Source: an uncultured Pelagibacteraceae bacterium
Lineage (GTDB): Bacteria; Pseudomonadota; Alphaproteobacteria; Pelagibacterales; Pelagibacteraceae
Assembly (NCBI GenBank): GCA_902588835.1
Contig: CACIQQ010000006.1
Location: forward strand, 1 to 60,000
Reading direction: 5' to 3'
Length of the DNA: 60,000 bases
Under the pieces are notes generated by a model. That model did not search any database and was not told where the DNA came from. It saw nothing but the letters and a program-made list of their open reading frames with translations. Numbering within the stretch: position 1 is the first letter of the stretch; each line of letters begins with the position of its first letter. Below are positions 1 through 9,177 of the stretch, one piece after another. Both the position numbers and the translations under genes were made by a program.

Positions 1-1
1 A

Positions 2-163
2 ATTGGTTTAGCAATGTTAAGGATTATAGAAATAATTGGCGAAGATGAACTTCAAAATCTTGGCTCGGAAACTCTTTATTTCTTAGTGAATGCACTAAAC
101 CAAATGGACATAGATTTAATAAGAAATGAAATCCTTTCTGAAATCTTACCAGTTAGAGTATAA
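2..163 (+). CDS. C-terminal end of an unrecognised protein
   Basis: The window opens inside a reading frame that gives 53 residues before a TAA, ending in ILSEILPVRV. The 5' part lies outside the window. The visible part looks helical and rich in Leu, Ile and Glu. I do not recognise a family. It lies 8 bases before def on the same strand and is probably co-transcribed with def-fmt-truA. Confidence 0.6.
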   Translation: MGLAMLRIIEIIGEDELQNLGSETLYFLVNALNQMDIDLIRNEILSEILPVRV

Positions 164-171
164 ATTTTGTT

Positions 172-696
172 ATGGCCAAAAGAAAAATCATACTGGTTCC
201 AGATGAAATCCTCAAAAAAAAATCTGAAAAAATTGAGAAAATAGCTGACAAAGAAAAGCAGTTAGCTGACGATTTATTTGAAACAATGTACAAGCATAAT
301 GGTATAGGTCTTGCCGCTGTTCAAGTTGGTGTTTTGAGAAGAATGATTGTTATTGATGTTTCTAAAAAAGATGAAGAAAAAAAACCCTTTTGTTTAATAA
401 ATCCAGTCATTAAGTCTTTTGGTAAAGACAGGTCGACATATGAAGAAGGTTGTTTGTCGATACCTGAAACATTTATTGAGATAGAAAGACCAAAAACCTG
501 TATTGTTGAATATGTTGATATTTCAGGAAATAAAACAAACATGGAATGTGATGGTTTGTTATCTACATGTATTCAACATGAAATTAATCACTTAGACGGT
601 AAGTTGATTATTGATTTTTTGTCAAAGCTTAAAAAAGATATTCTAATAAAAAAGTTATCTAAAAACAAAAATACATCTAGTAGAGTAATTGTGTAA
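172..696 (+). CDS. def: Peptide deformylase
   Basis: Removes the N-terminal formyl group from new proteins in the cytoplasm using a metal ion. All three family motifs are present: GIGLAAVQ (residues 44-51), EEGCLS (91-96, metal ligand Cys94) and QHEINHLDG (135-143, ligands His136 and His140 and catalytic Glu137). The length of 174 residues is normal. The next gene, fmt, starts on the base after the stop codon. Def undoes the formylation that Fmt installs on initiator tRNA, so the two are functionally paired, and this pairing is very common in bacteria. Confidence 0.97.
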   Translation: MAKRKIILVPDEILKKKSEKIEKIADKEKQLADDLFETMYKHNGIGLAAVQVGVLRRMIVIDVSKKDEEKKPFCLINPVIKSFGKDRSTYEEGCLSIPETFIEIERPKTCIVEYVDISGNKTNMECDGLLSTCIQHEINHLDGKLIIDFLSKLKKDILIKKLSKNKNTSSRVIV

Positions 697-1626
697 ATGC
701 CAGATAATATTATTTTTATGGGTACTTCAAAATTTGCTGTTCCCATACTTGAAAAGATAAGTGAGAGTAAACTAAATATTTCTGTTGTTTACACACAACC
801 ACCAAAAAAATCTAGCAGGGGAATGAAAATTCGAAAAACTCCAATTCATATTAAATCTGAATTACTTGGCTTACCAATTAGAACTCCAAGTAGTCTTAAA
901 AATAACATTGATGAGTATAATTTTATAAAAAAAAAAAACCCCACGATTGTTGTAGTAATTTCATACGGTCAAATTATACCGAAGGAATTTTTGGAACTTT
1001 CCAAAAAAGGTTTTTTTAATATACATGCATCTATTTTACCTAAATTCAGAGGTGCTGCTCCAATACAAAGGGCAATAATGAATTTGGAAACTGAGACGGG
1101 AATTAGTTTTATGAAAATTAATGAAAATCTAGATACCGGTCCTGTTCTTGAAACTTATAAAATTAAAATTGACTTAAATTTAAATGCAACTGGACTTGAA
1201 AATAAATTATCTCAATTAGCGGCTGAAAAAACAATTGAAAACATCGATAATATTATTAAAGGCAAAGTGAAGCTCAAAGAACAAGACCATTCAAAAGCAA
1301 CATATGCTGAAAAAATAAATAAAAAAGAAGGAAAGATAACTTGGAATGATGACTCCAAGAAAATTATTGGAAAAATAAATGGTTTACACCCTAATCCAGG
1401 AGCATATTTTATATTTAATGGAGATCGATATAAAATTTTAAAAGCTGAAATTGGAAATGGATCAGGACATCCTGGCGAAGTTTTAAATGATAAACTTGAG
1501 ATAGCATGCTCAAATAATGAAAGTATAAAGGTCATCGAAATTCAAAAAGAAGGGAAAAAAATCCAAGAGATAAACGAATTTTTGAACGGTTCAAAAATAC
1601 ATAAAGGCTGCACTCTTAATGAATAG
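697..1626 (+). CDS. fmt: Methionyl-tRNA formyltransferase
   Basis: Formylates Met-tRNA(fMet) with 10-formyl-tetrahydrofolate so that translation can start. The hydrolase-fold core carries NIHASILPKFRGAAPIQ at residues 108-124, with catalytic Asn108 and His110, followed by LDTGPV with Asp146. The C-terminal third is the tRNA-binding domain. At 309 residues the length is normal. The ATG directly follows the def stop codon, and the 3' end overlaps truA by 8 bases. A run of twelve A at 927-938 lies in frame in the Lys-rich stretch before the formyl-transfer core. Confidence 0.97.
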   Translation: MPDNIIFMGTSKFAVPILEKISESKLNISVVYTQPPKKSSRGMKIRKTPIHIKSELLGLPIRTPSSLKNNIDEYNFIKKKNPTIVVVISYGQIIPKEFLELSKKGFFNIHASILPKFRGAAPIQRAIMNLETETGISFMKINENLDTGPVLETYKIKIDLNLNATGLENKLSQLAAEKTIENIDNIIKGKVKLKEQDHSKATYAEKINKKEGKITWNDDSKKIIGKINGLHPNPGAYFIFNGDRYKILKAEIGNGSGHPGEVLNDKLEIACSNNESIKVIEIQKEGKKIQEINEFLNGSKIHKGCTLNE

Positions 1627-2359
1627 ATATCAAATCCTTATTGAGTATGTAGGAACCGGTTATAGTGGATGGCAAATACAAAAAAAAGGAAAAACAATTC
1701 AAGGGAAAATTCAAAAAGTCATCTCTAAAATTTTAAAAGAAAAAGTAAATATAATAGGATCAGGTAGAACTGATTCTGGAGTACATGCTTTAGAACAATC
1801 AGCTCATTTTGATACAAGTGCAAAAATAAAAGATAGCAATAAATTTTTAAAATCAATTAATCATTTTTTATGTAGATACAGCATAAGTATTTTAGACTTA
1901 AAAGAAAGGGAGCTTACTTTTCACGCTCGATACTCTGCAAAAGCGAGAATATATAAATACGTTATTTTAAATCGTAAATCTGGTTCAGTGTTAAAAAATA
2001 AAAGGTGTTGGCACATAATAAAAAAACTTGATCTAGAAATGATGAAAAAAGGAGCAAAAAAATTAATTGGAACAAAAGATTTTTCAACGTTTAGATCATC
2101 AAGTTGTTCAGCGAAAACTCCAGTAAGAACAATTAAATCAATAAAATTTTTAACTAAAAAAGACATTATTGAGATTGAGATAAAAGCTCAGTCATTCCTT
2201 CAAAATCAGGTAAGATCGATGGTTGGTTGCTTGAAGTATGTTGGGGAGGACAAGTGGAGTATTCAAAAATTTGACAAGATAATTAAATCAAAAAAAAGAA
2301 TTAATTGTGCACCCCCCGCTCCGGCAGAGGGACTATATTTAACTAAAGTGATTTATTAG
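1619..2359 (+). CDS. truA: tRNA pseudouridine(38-40) synthase TruA
   Basis: Converts uridines 38-40 of the tRNA anticodon arm to pseudouridine. The family motif GRTDSGVHA occurs at residues 49-57, with catalytic Asp52. FLQNQVRSMVG near residues 194-204 is the conserved C-terminal block. The 246-residue length is normal. It overlaps fmt by 8 bases, so translation may be coupled, and its 3' end overlaps the convergent SET-domain gene by 4 bases. Confidence 0.96.
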   Translation: MNRYQILIEYVGTGYSGWQIQKKGKTIQGKIQKVISKILKEKVNIIGSGRTDSGVHALEQSAHFDTSAKIKDSNKFLKSINHFLCRYSISILDLKERELTFHARYSAKARIYKYVILNRKSGSVLKNKRCWHIIKKLDLEMMKKGAKKLIGTKDFSTFRSSSCSAKTPVRTIKSIKFLTKKDIIEIEIKAQSFLQNQVRSMVGCLKYVGEDKWSIQKFDKIIKSKKRINCAPPAPAEGLYLTKVIY

Positions 2360-2823
2360 TTTTTTTTACTAATAGCGAATTTTTTATTAATCCTAAACCT
2401 TGAACCTGCTCTTACAATATATCCACAACAATTTTTTGCACCACATTTACAAGGGAACTGTTTATAGTCTTTATCAAATCCAAAACCATAGTCGCAAGTA
2501 AGTTCTTCTCCTTTTTTAATATCTCTTATTGCTGATACCCAAACCTTAAAACCTTTCCCCTCATAGTCACAATTATTATTACATGAATGATTAATCAAAC
2601 CTGCGGTATTCCAATGAAAGTCTCCGTCTAGGGTATATCTATTATTAAGTGTGAATAAATAGATTGGTTTATTATTGTCAAATTTTGCTGACTCTTCAAC
2701 TTCTTTATTTGTAATGATTTTTCCAATATAATTAATTATTTTTGTTCCTTCTTTAATATCTTTTGTTGCATATAAACCTCGCTTGTTGTCTATTTTAGAC
2801 TTTTTAATCTTATACAGTTTCAT
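2356..2823 (-). CDS. Small SET-domain protein (putative lysine methyltransferase)
   Basis: A compact 155-residue SET-domain protein. Visible parts are the N-terminal RGLYA strand (15-19), NHSCNNNC (78-85, the pseudoknot NHSC motif) and GEELTCDYG (105-113). A post-SET-like cysteine cluster follows at Cys125, Cys127 and Cys132, expected to bind zinc. The family transfers methyl groups from S-adenosylmethionine to protein lysines; the bacterial substrate cannot be read from sequence. Its ATG overlaps the stop of the upstream histone-deacetylase-family gene by one base (TAATG), which suggests coupled translation. Confidence 0.88.
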   Translation of the reverse strand: MKLYKIKKSKIDNKRGLYATKDIKEGTKIINYIGKIITNKEVEESAKFDNNKPIYLFTLNNRYTLDGDFHWNTAGLINHSCNNNCDYEGKGFKVWVSAIRDIKKGEELTCDYGFGFDKDYKQFPCKCGAKNCCGYIVRAGSRFRINKKFAISKKN

Positions 2824-3746
2824 TAATTATTTTCTACGAGAGCATTTACATGATTAAATGCACTATCTGCAAGGGCATTAAGGTCGTACCCTCCTTCCAA
2901 CACTGATACAACTTTTCCATTAGTGAATTCGTTTGTTGCTTTAAGAGTTCTTTTTGTAATCTCATAAAAATCTTCAGATTTTAATTCAAACTGCGCTAGA
3001 GGATCAGCAATATTAGCATCGAAACCCATGCTTAAAATCAAAAATTCAGGTTTAAATTCAACTAGTTTATCTAAAACTCTATCCAAAGCATTCATATATT
3101 TTTCTGATGTAGTCCCAGCAGGAAGAGGCACATTGAAGATGTTATTGTGTTTACCTTTTTCTTTTTCACTTCCAGTTCCTGGATAAAATGGATATTGGTG
3201 AGTAGATAAATATAAAACGTTTTTATTATCATAAAAAATATCTTGTGTACCATTTCCATGATGAACATCTGGATCGAATATTGCAATTTTTTTATATTTA
3301 TACTTTTCAACAAGGTAATGAGCGGCAACTGCGCAATTATTATAGATGCAAAAACCCATCGCTTTATTTTTTTCTGCATGGTGTCCAGGAGGTCTTACTA
3401 CACAAAAAGCATTTCTAAATTTCTTCTGTTCAACGCCATCTACTGCTTTAATTACTGATCCCACTGCATCTATTGTAGCATCTTTGCTTCCAGGTGAAAT
3501 AATAGTGTCGCCATCTAAAAATTTTAATCCTTGATTAGGAAAACTTTTTTTAACCATGCTAACATAATCTTCACTATGTGCTTTTTTTAGTATATTTTCA
3601 TCAAAGGAGATTGGTTTATCCCAAATTAAACTTTTATTTTTTTTAAGTCTTTCAGTTATCGCAGTAACTCTTTTAGGTTGTTCAGGGTGACCATCACCTG
3701 TTAAATGATTAACCGAAGTTTTTGAAGATATTATCGCAGTTTTCAC
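2823..3746 (-). CDS. Histone deacetylase family protein
   Basis: Zinc-dependent deacetylase of the arginase/HDAC fold, 307 residues, cytoplasmic. The active-site set is complete: RPPGHHAE with His122-His123, DPDVHHGNG with metal ligands Asp160 and His162, GFDANIADP with the third ligand Asp243, and the catalytic Tyr in EGGYDL (Tyr287). Bacterial relatives act on acetyl-lysine or acetylated polyamines; the substrate here is unknown. The start is GTG, overlapping the dapE stop by one base. The SET-domain gene follows with another one-base overlap, so both may be translated together. Confidence 0.93.
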   Translation of the reverse strand: MKTAIISSKTSVNHLTGDGHPEQPKRVTAITERLKKNKSLIWDKPISFDENILKKAHSEDYVSMVKKSFPNQGLKFLDGDTIISPGSKDATIDAVGSVIKAVDGVEQKKFRNAFCVVRPPGHHAEKNKAMGFCIYNNCAVAAHYLVEKYKYKKIAIFDPDVHHGNGTQDIFYDNKNVLYLSTHQYPFYPGTGSEKEKGKHNNIFNVPLPAGTTSEKYMNALDRVLDKLVEFKPEFLILSMGFDANIADPLAQFELKSEDFYEITKRTLKATNEFTNGKVVSVLEGGYDLNALADSAFNHVNALVENN

Positions 3747-4900
3747 TAAAAATAGTTATTAAGAATGTTAGCATAAATTTTTGTTAATTTTTTAAGATCA
3801 CTTAGGGATACTGCTTCATCAACTTTATGCATTGTCTTACCTACAAGGCCAAATTCTAAACATGGAGAAATATTTTTTAGAAATCTAGCGTCAGATGTTC
3901 CTCCGGTTGTCGAAAGTTTTGGTTTAATTTTTGTAATTTTTTTTACAACATTCCGTATCATATTTGTCGTAGCATTTTGTTTTATTAAAAATGCTTCACC
4001 AGAAACTCTGTAATCTATTTTAAATTTTGATTTATTCTTTGTATTAATTTTACTTAAAATTTTATTAATTCTTTTTTTGATAGAACTTGATGAGTGCTTG
4101 TTATTAAATCTTATATTAAAAGTTGCATTAGCAACTCTCGGAATAACATTATCAGCTTTATTATCAATATTTATTTTCGTAATCTCTAAATTTGTTGGCT
4201 GAAAGTTTTTGGCACCTTTATCAAACTTTATATTTTTTAATTCATTTAAAACTTTAACAATTATCGTTGAGGGATTATTTGCTCTATGAGGATAGGCAAC
4301 ATGCCCTTGCATACCAATTATTTCTATTTTTCCAGTTAAACTTCCTCTTCGACCAATTTTTATCATTTCTCCTAATTTATTTGGATTTGTTGGTTCACCA
4401 ACTAAACAAAAATTAATTTTTTCCTTTTTCTTTTTTAAATAATCTACGACTTTTTTTGTACCGTTTACCGCATCTCCTTCTTCATCACCTGTTATTAATA
4501 GACTAATTGATCCATTGAAGCTTTTATTATTATTCAAAAAAATACTTACGGCTGAAACAAAAGCAGCTACTGAGCCTTTCATATCATTTGCACCTCTACC
4601 AATTAAATGACCTTTTTTAATAGAGGGTCTGAAAGGATTAACTGTCCAGTCTTTAATATCTCCAGGGGGTACAACATCTAAGTGGCCCGCAAAACAAAAA
4701 TTAGGCCCTTTACTTCCTAGTCTAGCATATAGATTTTTTACCGGTTGGAAATTTTTTTCTTTGAAATTTAAAATTTTAGTTTTGAAACCCATTTTCTTTA
4801 ATTTTTTTTCTAAAAATTTCATTACACCAGCGTCTTTAGGTGTTATTGATGGAAACTTCATTAGCTCTTTGGCTAATTGTAATTCATTTATTTTTTGCAT
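3746..4900 (-). CDS. dapE: Succinyl-diaminopimelate desuccinylase
   Basis: Hydrolyses N-succinyl-L,L-diaminopimelate in the succinylase branch of lysine and peptidoglycan-precursor synthesis. M20 metallopeptidase motifs are visible: AGHLDVVPPGD (His73, Asp75), GRGANDMKG (bridging Asp106) and the glutamate pair Glu140-Glu141 in TGDEEGD. The 384-residue length fits. It follows dapD with 2 bases between them, placing consecutive pathway enzymes side by side. Confidence 0.96.
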   Translation of the reverse strand: MQKINELQLAKELMKFPSITPKDAGVMKFLEKKLKKMGFKTKILNFKEKNFQPVKNLYARLGSKGPNFCFAGHLDVVPPGDIKDWTVNPFRPSIKKGHLIGRGANDMKGSVAAFVSAVSIFLNNNKSFNGSISLLITGDEEGDAVNGTKKVVDYLKKKKEKINFCLVGEPTNPNKLGEMIKIGRRGSLTGKIEIIGMQGHVAYPHRANNPSTIIVKVLNELKNIKFDKGAKNFQPTNLEITKINIDNKADNVIPRVANATFNIRFNNKHSSSSIKKRINKILSKINTKNKSKFKIDYRVSGEAFLIKQNATTNMIRNVVKKITKIKPKLSTTGGTSDARFLKNISPCLEFGLVGKTMHKVDEAVSLSDLKKLTKIYANILNNYF

Positions 4901-4902
4901 AA

Positions 4903-5706
4903 TTAGTCTCTTAAAAGATCGTTAATTGATGTCTTTGACCTCGTCTTTGCGTCTACAGTTTTTATTATATGAACAGCATAAAGATCTTTATGAGTGCCAG
5001 GTACCACGACCGAATAAGGTGGAACATGCCCTTTTGTAACCTCGCCATTTGATCTATTTACAATTTTTGTACTTTGACCAATGTAACATCCCATTGAAAG
5101 AACGCTTCCTTCTCCCACTATAACACCCTCTACAACTTCTGACATTGCTCCAACGAAGACGTTATCCTCAATTATAGTTGGAAGTGCTTGAGCTGGTTCT
5201 AAGACTCCACCAATACCTGAACCAGCAGATATATGACAATTTTCTCCAATTTGACAGCAGCTACCAGCTCTACTAAAAGTATCCATCATTGTTCCAGCAC
5301 CGATGTACGCTCCTATGTTCACATAACAAGGCATGAGCACGGCATTTTTTCCAATGAAAGATCCTGGTCTTACTGGACTGTTTGGTGTCATTCGAAATCC
5401 AGCAGCCTCATGTTGTTCCTTTGTCCAATTAGCTGTTTTACCTTTTAATAAGTGAGCTTTATCGTACCAGCTACTATACGGACCACTTAAATTATCCATA
5501 GGGTAAATTCTAAAGCTAAGCATGATAGCCTTTTTAAGATATTGGTGAGTTTTCCATTCCCCATTAATTTTTTCTGCTACTCTAGACTTACCACTATCTA
5601 AATCTTTAATTACTTGTTTTATTGCATCCTTCAAAGATTGATCTGAATCTTGATTTACTTGGTCTTTTTTTTCCCAAGCGTCATTAATTATTTTTTCTAA
5701 GGACAT
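4903..5706 (-). CDS. dapD: Tetrahydrodipicolinate N-succinyltransferase
   Basis: Succinylates tetrahydrodipicolinate with succinyl-CoA in lysine biosynthesis. The protein has a helical N-terminal domain and then a left-handed beta-helix built from hexapeptide repeats (for example IGAYIGAGTMMD and IGENCHISAGSGIGGV), ending in the PPYSVVVPGT region typical of DapD. The length of 267 residues is standard. It lies between a HAD phosphatase and dapE on the minus strand, an order also seen in rhizobia. Confidence 0.97.
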   Translation of the reverse strand: MSLEKIINDAWEKKDQVNQDSDQSLKDAIKQVIKDLDSGKSRVAEKINGEWKTHQYLKKAIMLSFRIYPMDNLSGPYSSWYDKAHLLKGKTANWTKEQHEAAGFRMTPNSPVRPGSFIGKNAVLMPCYVNIGAYIGAGTMMDTFSRAGSCCQIGENCHISAGSGIGGVLEPAQALPTIIEDNVFVGAMSEVVEGVIVGEGSVLSMGCYIGQSTKIVNRSNGEVTKGHVPPYSVVVPGTHKDLYAVHIIKTVDAKTRSKTSINDLLRD

Positions 5707-5709
5707 AAT

Positions 5710-6402
5710 TTATTTACTTTTTAATAACCTTATTTCCTTAAGAAATAAAGATAGATTTTCAATTTTATGAGAAATATAATCTTTATCAGAGTCAATTTTT
5801 CCAAAATGTTCATCATTGATTAACCAAACAGTTGTACAGCCTTTTTCAAAGCCAATACTTAAATTTTTAGCTATATCCTCTATATAAATTGTTTCTTTGG
5901 GTTTAATACCAAATTTTTTGACCATTAAATCAAAGGTCTGGGCTTCTGGTTTAGGAACATATCCAGCGTCTTTTATATCGAATACTTTTTCTTTTCCAAA
6001 AAGATCGTAAATACCTAATCGTGTTAAAATATTTTGAGCATGTTCAGCGCTACCATTTGTAAAAATAAATTTTTCCATATCTAAATTCTCTAGTTCACTT
6101 CTCAATATTTTGTCTTCTTTCATAAATGAAATGTCAATATCATGTACATATTTAAGAAACTCATCCCCAATAACATTATGATGTAACATTAGACCATTAA
6201 GACTTGTATTGTATTTGTAAAAATAATTAGTTTGAAGTTCTTTTGCCTTTTTTTCATCCAAACCAAGTTTTTCCTGAATAAAAAGAGTCATTCTTTTTGA
6301 TACAAGACCAAAGACTTTTTCTAAAGGATAACCATTATGAGAACCATAGCAAACCCCATCAAGGTCCAAAAGAAGGTATTTCATTTCTTTCAAACTTTTC
6401 AT
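5710..6402 (-). CDS. HAD-family hydrolase, pyrimidine 5'-nucleotidase type
   Basis: A 230-residue haloacid-dehalogenase phosphatase. Motif I is LDLDGV (residues 12-17, nucleophile Asp13), motif II is FTNGS and motif IV includes YIEDIAKNL. PKPEAQTFD precedes motif IV. The type resembles yeast Sdt1/Phm8-like pyrimidine 5'-nucleotidases, and in many alphaproteobacteria such a gene lies between argB and dapD as it does here. The exact substrate is not determined by sequence. Its start overlaps the end of argB by 4 bases. Confidence 0.85.
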   Translation of the reverse strand: MKSLKEMKYLLLDLDGVCYGSHNGYPLEKVFGLVSKRMTLFIQEKLGLDEKKAKELQTNYFYKYNTSLNGLMLHHNVIGDEFLKYVHDIDISFMKEDKILRSELENLDMEKFIFTNGSAEHAQNILTRLGIYDLFGKEKVFDIKDAGYVPKPEAQTFDLMVKKFGIKPKETIYIEDIAKNLSIGFEKGCTTVWLINDEHFGKIDSDKDYISHKIENLSLFLKEIRLLKSK

Positions 6403-7247
6403 TTTCTTATTAATGTTCCCGATCCTTTATCGGAAAATAATTCAAATAAAACTGAACGAGGTTTACGACCGTCAATTATACCAACTGCAGTTACATCGTT
6501 TTTCACAGCATCAAGACAAGTATTAATTTTTGGTATCATACCCTCAGTAATTGTTTTATCCTCTATCATTTCGATTATTTTTGAAGAATTGATTTCTGAA
6601 ATAAGTTTTTTCTCTCTATTCAAAACGCCCTCAACATTTGTCATTAAAAGCAGTCTTCTTGATTTAAGAGATTTTGCAACTGCCCCAGCTGCGTGATCTC
6701 CATTAATATTATAGGTCTGTTTGTTTTCTCCTAGCCCTAAAGGGGAGATAATGGGTATAATATTATTTTTTAATTTTCCAAAAATAGTCTCTATATTAAT
6801 TTTATTAGGAATTCCCACAAAACCAAGTTCTTTTTGTTCAGGAATAATTTCTATAACATTATCTTTTTTTGTATGCAGTGAGGCTGCCTGAGACCCAATT
6901 TTTTTTAAAGAATTTACAATATCTTCATTAAAATCAATAAGTACAGTCTCGACGACACTTATAATTTTTTCATCAGTAACTCTAAGACCTCTAACAAATT
7001 TGGACTCAATATTTTGTTTAGATAACTCCCTTTTTATTCTTGGTCCTCCTCCGTGCACAACAACCACTTGCAAACCAATCTTGTTAAGTACACTTAAATC
7101 TTTGATGAAATTCTCAAAAATTTTTCTATCAATAAATACATTTCCCCCATATTTAATAACTATTATTTCATTTTTGTATTTCTCAACATATTTCAAAACT
7201 TCTTCGACTGGCGGTCCGTCTGTAGGTAAGATCTTTTTTAAATCCAT
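6399..7247 (-). CDS. argB: Acetylglutamate kinase
   Basis: Phosphorylates N-acetylglutamate, the second step of arginine synthesis. Motifs are IVIKYGG near the start, VVVHGGGPRI, and the NINGDHAAGAVAKSL region. I chose the ATG at 7247 (MDLKKILPTDGP, 282 residues). The longer frame adds 26 residues that only mirror the coding sequence of yidC, whose stop overlaps this ATG by one base (TAATG). Rhizobia usually have engB between yidC and argB; it is absent here. Confidence 0.96.
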   Translation of the reverse strand: MDLKKILPTDGPPVEEVLKYVEKYKNEIIVIKYGGNVFIDRKIFENFIKDLSVLNKIGLQVVVVHGGGPRIKRELSKQNIESKFVRGLRVTDEKIISVVETVLIDFNEDIVNSLKKIGSQAASLHTKKDNVIEIIPEQKELGFVGIPNKINIETIFGKLKNNIIPIISPLGLGENKQTYNINGDHAAGAVAKSLKSRRLLLMTNVEGVLNREKKLISEINSSKIIEMIEDKTITEGMIPKINTCLDAVKNDVTAVGIIDGRKPRSVLFELFSDKGSGTLIRK

Positions 7248-8932
7248 TATTGAGAGGTTTTCACAGTAGTTCTCTTCATAATGACGTACTGTTGAGCCAT
7301 TGTAAGAATATTGTTGGCCGTCCAATACAGAACTAATCCCGAAGGGAAAGGTGCAAGTATTACAGTTAAGAAAACAGGAAAAAACATAAAAATTTTCTTT
7401 TGTATATCATCTTGTGGAGCTGGATTAAGTTTCTGTTGTGCCCACATTGTTAGCCCCATTAGCACGGGTAACGCACCGATGATTAAAAAGTCAGGTGGTG
7501 ACCATGGTATCAGTCCAAATAAATTAAAAATTGATGTGGGGTCTTTTTCAGAAAGATCTTTTATCCATCCAAAAAAGGGCTGATGTCTCATTTCAATTGT
7601 TACAAACAACATTTTATAAATAGCGAAAAAAAATGGTATAGAAATTAAAATTGGCACACAACCACTTACAGGATTAACTCCTTCTTTCTTATAAAGTTGC
7701 ATAATTGCCTGCTGAAGTTTCATCTTATCATCTTTATGCACTTCTTTAAGACGAGCCATTTCGGGTTGTAAAATTTTCATACGACTCATCGATCTAAATG
7801 CATAATTATTGAGTGGAAAGAACAATAATCTTAAACAAACAGTTATTAATATAATTGCTAATCCATAATTTCCTGCAAGTTTAAAAAAGTAATCATTTAA
7901 AAAAAATAAAGGTTTTACAATCCAATAAAACCACCCCCAGTCAATGACAAGGTCAAATTTTGATAATCCTAATTTCTCATTATATTCATCAATTACATCT
8001 ACTTCTTTTGCAGCAATAACAATATCAACTTTATTACTAATTTGCTTATTAGGTTGTGCCTCTAAAGCCTCAGTTTCTATATAACTAATTTTAAATTTTT
8101 CACTGTACTCAAAGTCCGCTCTAAAATTTTTGTTTTTTTCTGGTATTAAGCTTGTAAGCCAATATTTATCAGTAATACCTAGAAAACCTTTTTCAGCATT
8201 TATAGAATATTTTTTGTCTATTACATCATCATAATCTTTTTCCACTAACTGATCATCAAACACCCCAAGTGGTCCCTCATGTAAAATAAAAAAATTTACT
8301 ATATCTTTAGGAATATTTTTTCGGATAATTTGGCTATAAGGATAAAAATTATATATTTTGTTAGTATTATTTTTTATTTTTTGGTTAACAGTAAATAAAA
8401 ATTTATTATCAATGCTAATAATTTTTTCAAAAGTAAGTCCTTGAGAATTTTCCCATATTAATCTAACGTCATTTCCTGGGGAAAGTTTTGTGTTTCCTTC
8501 TACTTTCCATTTTGATTTATTATTTGGTAAATCAATATTTTTATTGTTACTAACCCAGCCTGTTTCTAAGTAATATGTATCAGAAGCGTTTCTTGGATTA
8601 AGTAGTACCACTTTTTTTTTGCCTTCAAGTTTTTCATTGTAATTTTTAAAAAGTAAATCATCTATAATTGCACCTTTTAAAGAAAGTGAACCCTTAACGT
8701 TATCGTTTTCAAATATAATTCTTTTATCTTTATTTAAAGCCTCTTTTCTTGAAAGAAGGTTATTAGTTTCAGAATTTTCTATCTCTGGAGCATCTAAATT
8801 TTTAACTGAGTCTATTCTTTTTTGCTTTATCTTTTCTCGATCTTCTGGTGAAGGTGAAAAAAATAAAGCCCACAAAACAATTATTGCTGCACTGAGTGAT
8901 ATAGCTGCAATTATATTTTTATTTGAGTCCAT
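7247..8932 (-). CDS. yidC: Membrane protein insertase YidC
   Basis: Inserts and folds inner-membrane proteins, alone or with SecYEG. At 561 residues it has the Gram-negative plan: an N-terminal membrane helix (about residues 8-26), a large periplasmic beta domain, then the conserved five-helix insertase core containing YGLAIILITVCLRLLFFPL, with the positively charged groove Arg in that stretch. It is part of the rpmH-rnpA-yidD-yidC cluster near-universal in bacteria. Confidence 0.97.
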   Translation of the reverse strand: MDSNKNIIAAISLSAAIIVLWALFFSPSPEDREKIKQKRIDSVKNLDAPEIENSETNNLLSRKEALNKDKRIIFENDNVKGSLSLKGAIIDDLLFKNYNEKLEGKKKVVLLNPRNASDTYYLETGWVSNNKNIDLPNNKSKWKVEGNTKLSPGNDVRLIWENSQGLTFEKIISIDNKFLFTVNQKIKNNTNKIYNFYPYSQIIRKNIPKDIVNFFILHEGPLGVFDDQLVEKDYDDVIDKKYSINAEKGFLGITDKYWLTSLIPEKNKNFRADFEYSEKFKISYIETEALEAQPNKQISNKVDIVIAAKEVDVIDEYNEKLGLSKFDLVIDWGWFYWIVKPLFFLNDYFFKLAGNYGLAIILITVCLRLLFFPLNNYAFRSMSRMKILQPEMARLKEVHKDDKMKLQQAIMQLYKKEGVNPVSGCVPILISIPFFFAIYKMLFVTIEMRHQPFFGWIKDLSEKDPTSIFNLFGLIPWSPPDFLIIGALPVLMGLTMWAQQKLNPAPQDDIQKKIFMFFPVFLTVILAPFPSGLVLYWTANNILTMAQQYVIMKRTTVKTSQ

Positions 8933-8934
8933 TT

Positions 8935-9177
8935 TTAATTTTTATTTTTTTTAACTGGTTCAAATCCCTCACCACCACCAAGGAATTTTATGGGATGACA
9001 ACTTAAAACTCTTTTAGTACCTTTGAAAAAACCTTTAATCAAACCATACTCCTTTAAAGATTCTATAAAATACTCTGAACAAGTTGGTAAATACCTACAG
9101 TTGTTACCTAGCAAAGGTGAGATTAAGTACTGATAAAACTTTATTATCTTGATAATAATTTTGGTTAGAATCTTCAT
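8935..9177 (-). CDS. yidD: Membrane protein insertion efficiency factor YidD
   Basis: An 80-residue YidD-family protein with an amphipathic N-terminal helix and the cysteine-containing core CRYLPTCSEY, followed by GTKRVLSCHP. It assists YidC-dependent insertion. It sits between rnpA and yidC, its canonical position, 2 bases before yidC and overlapping the end of rnpA by one base. Confidence 0.95.
   Translation of the reverse strand: MKILTKIIIKIIKFYQYLISPLLGNNCRYLPTCSEYFIESLKEYGLIKGFFKGTKRVLSCHPIKFLGGGEGFEPVKKNKN

Noticed and set aside
7248-7325. Longer ArgB start
   Set aside because: The extra 26 residues overlap the yidC coding end and do not match ArgB.
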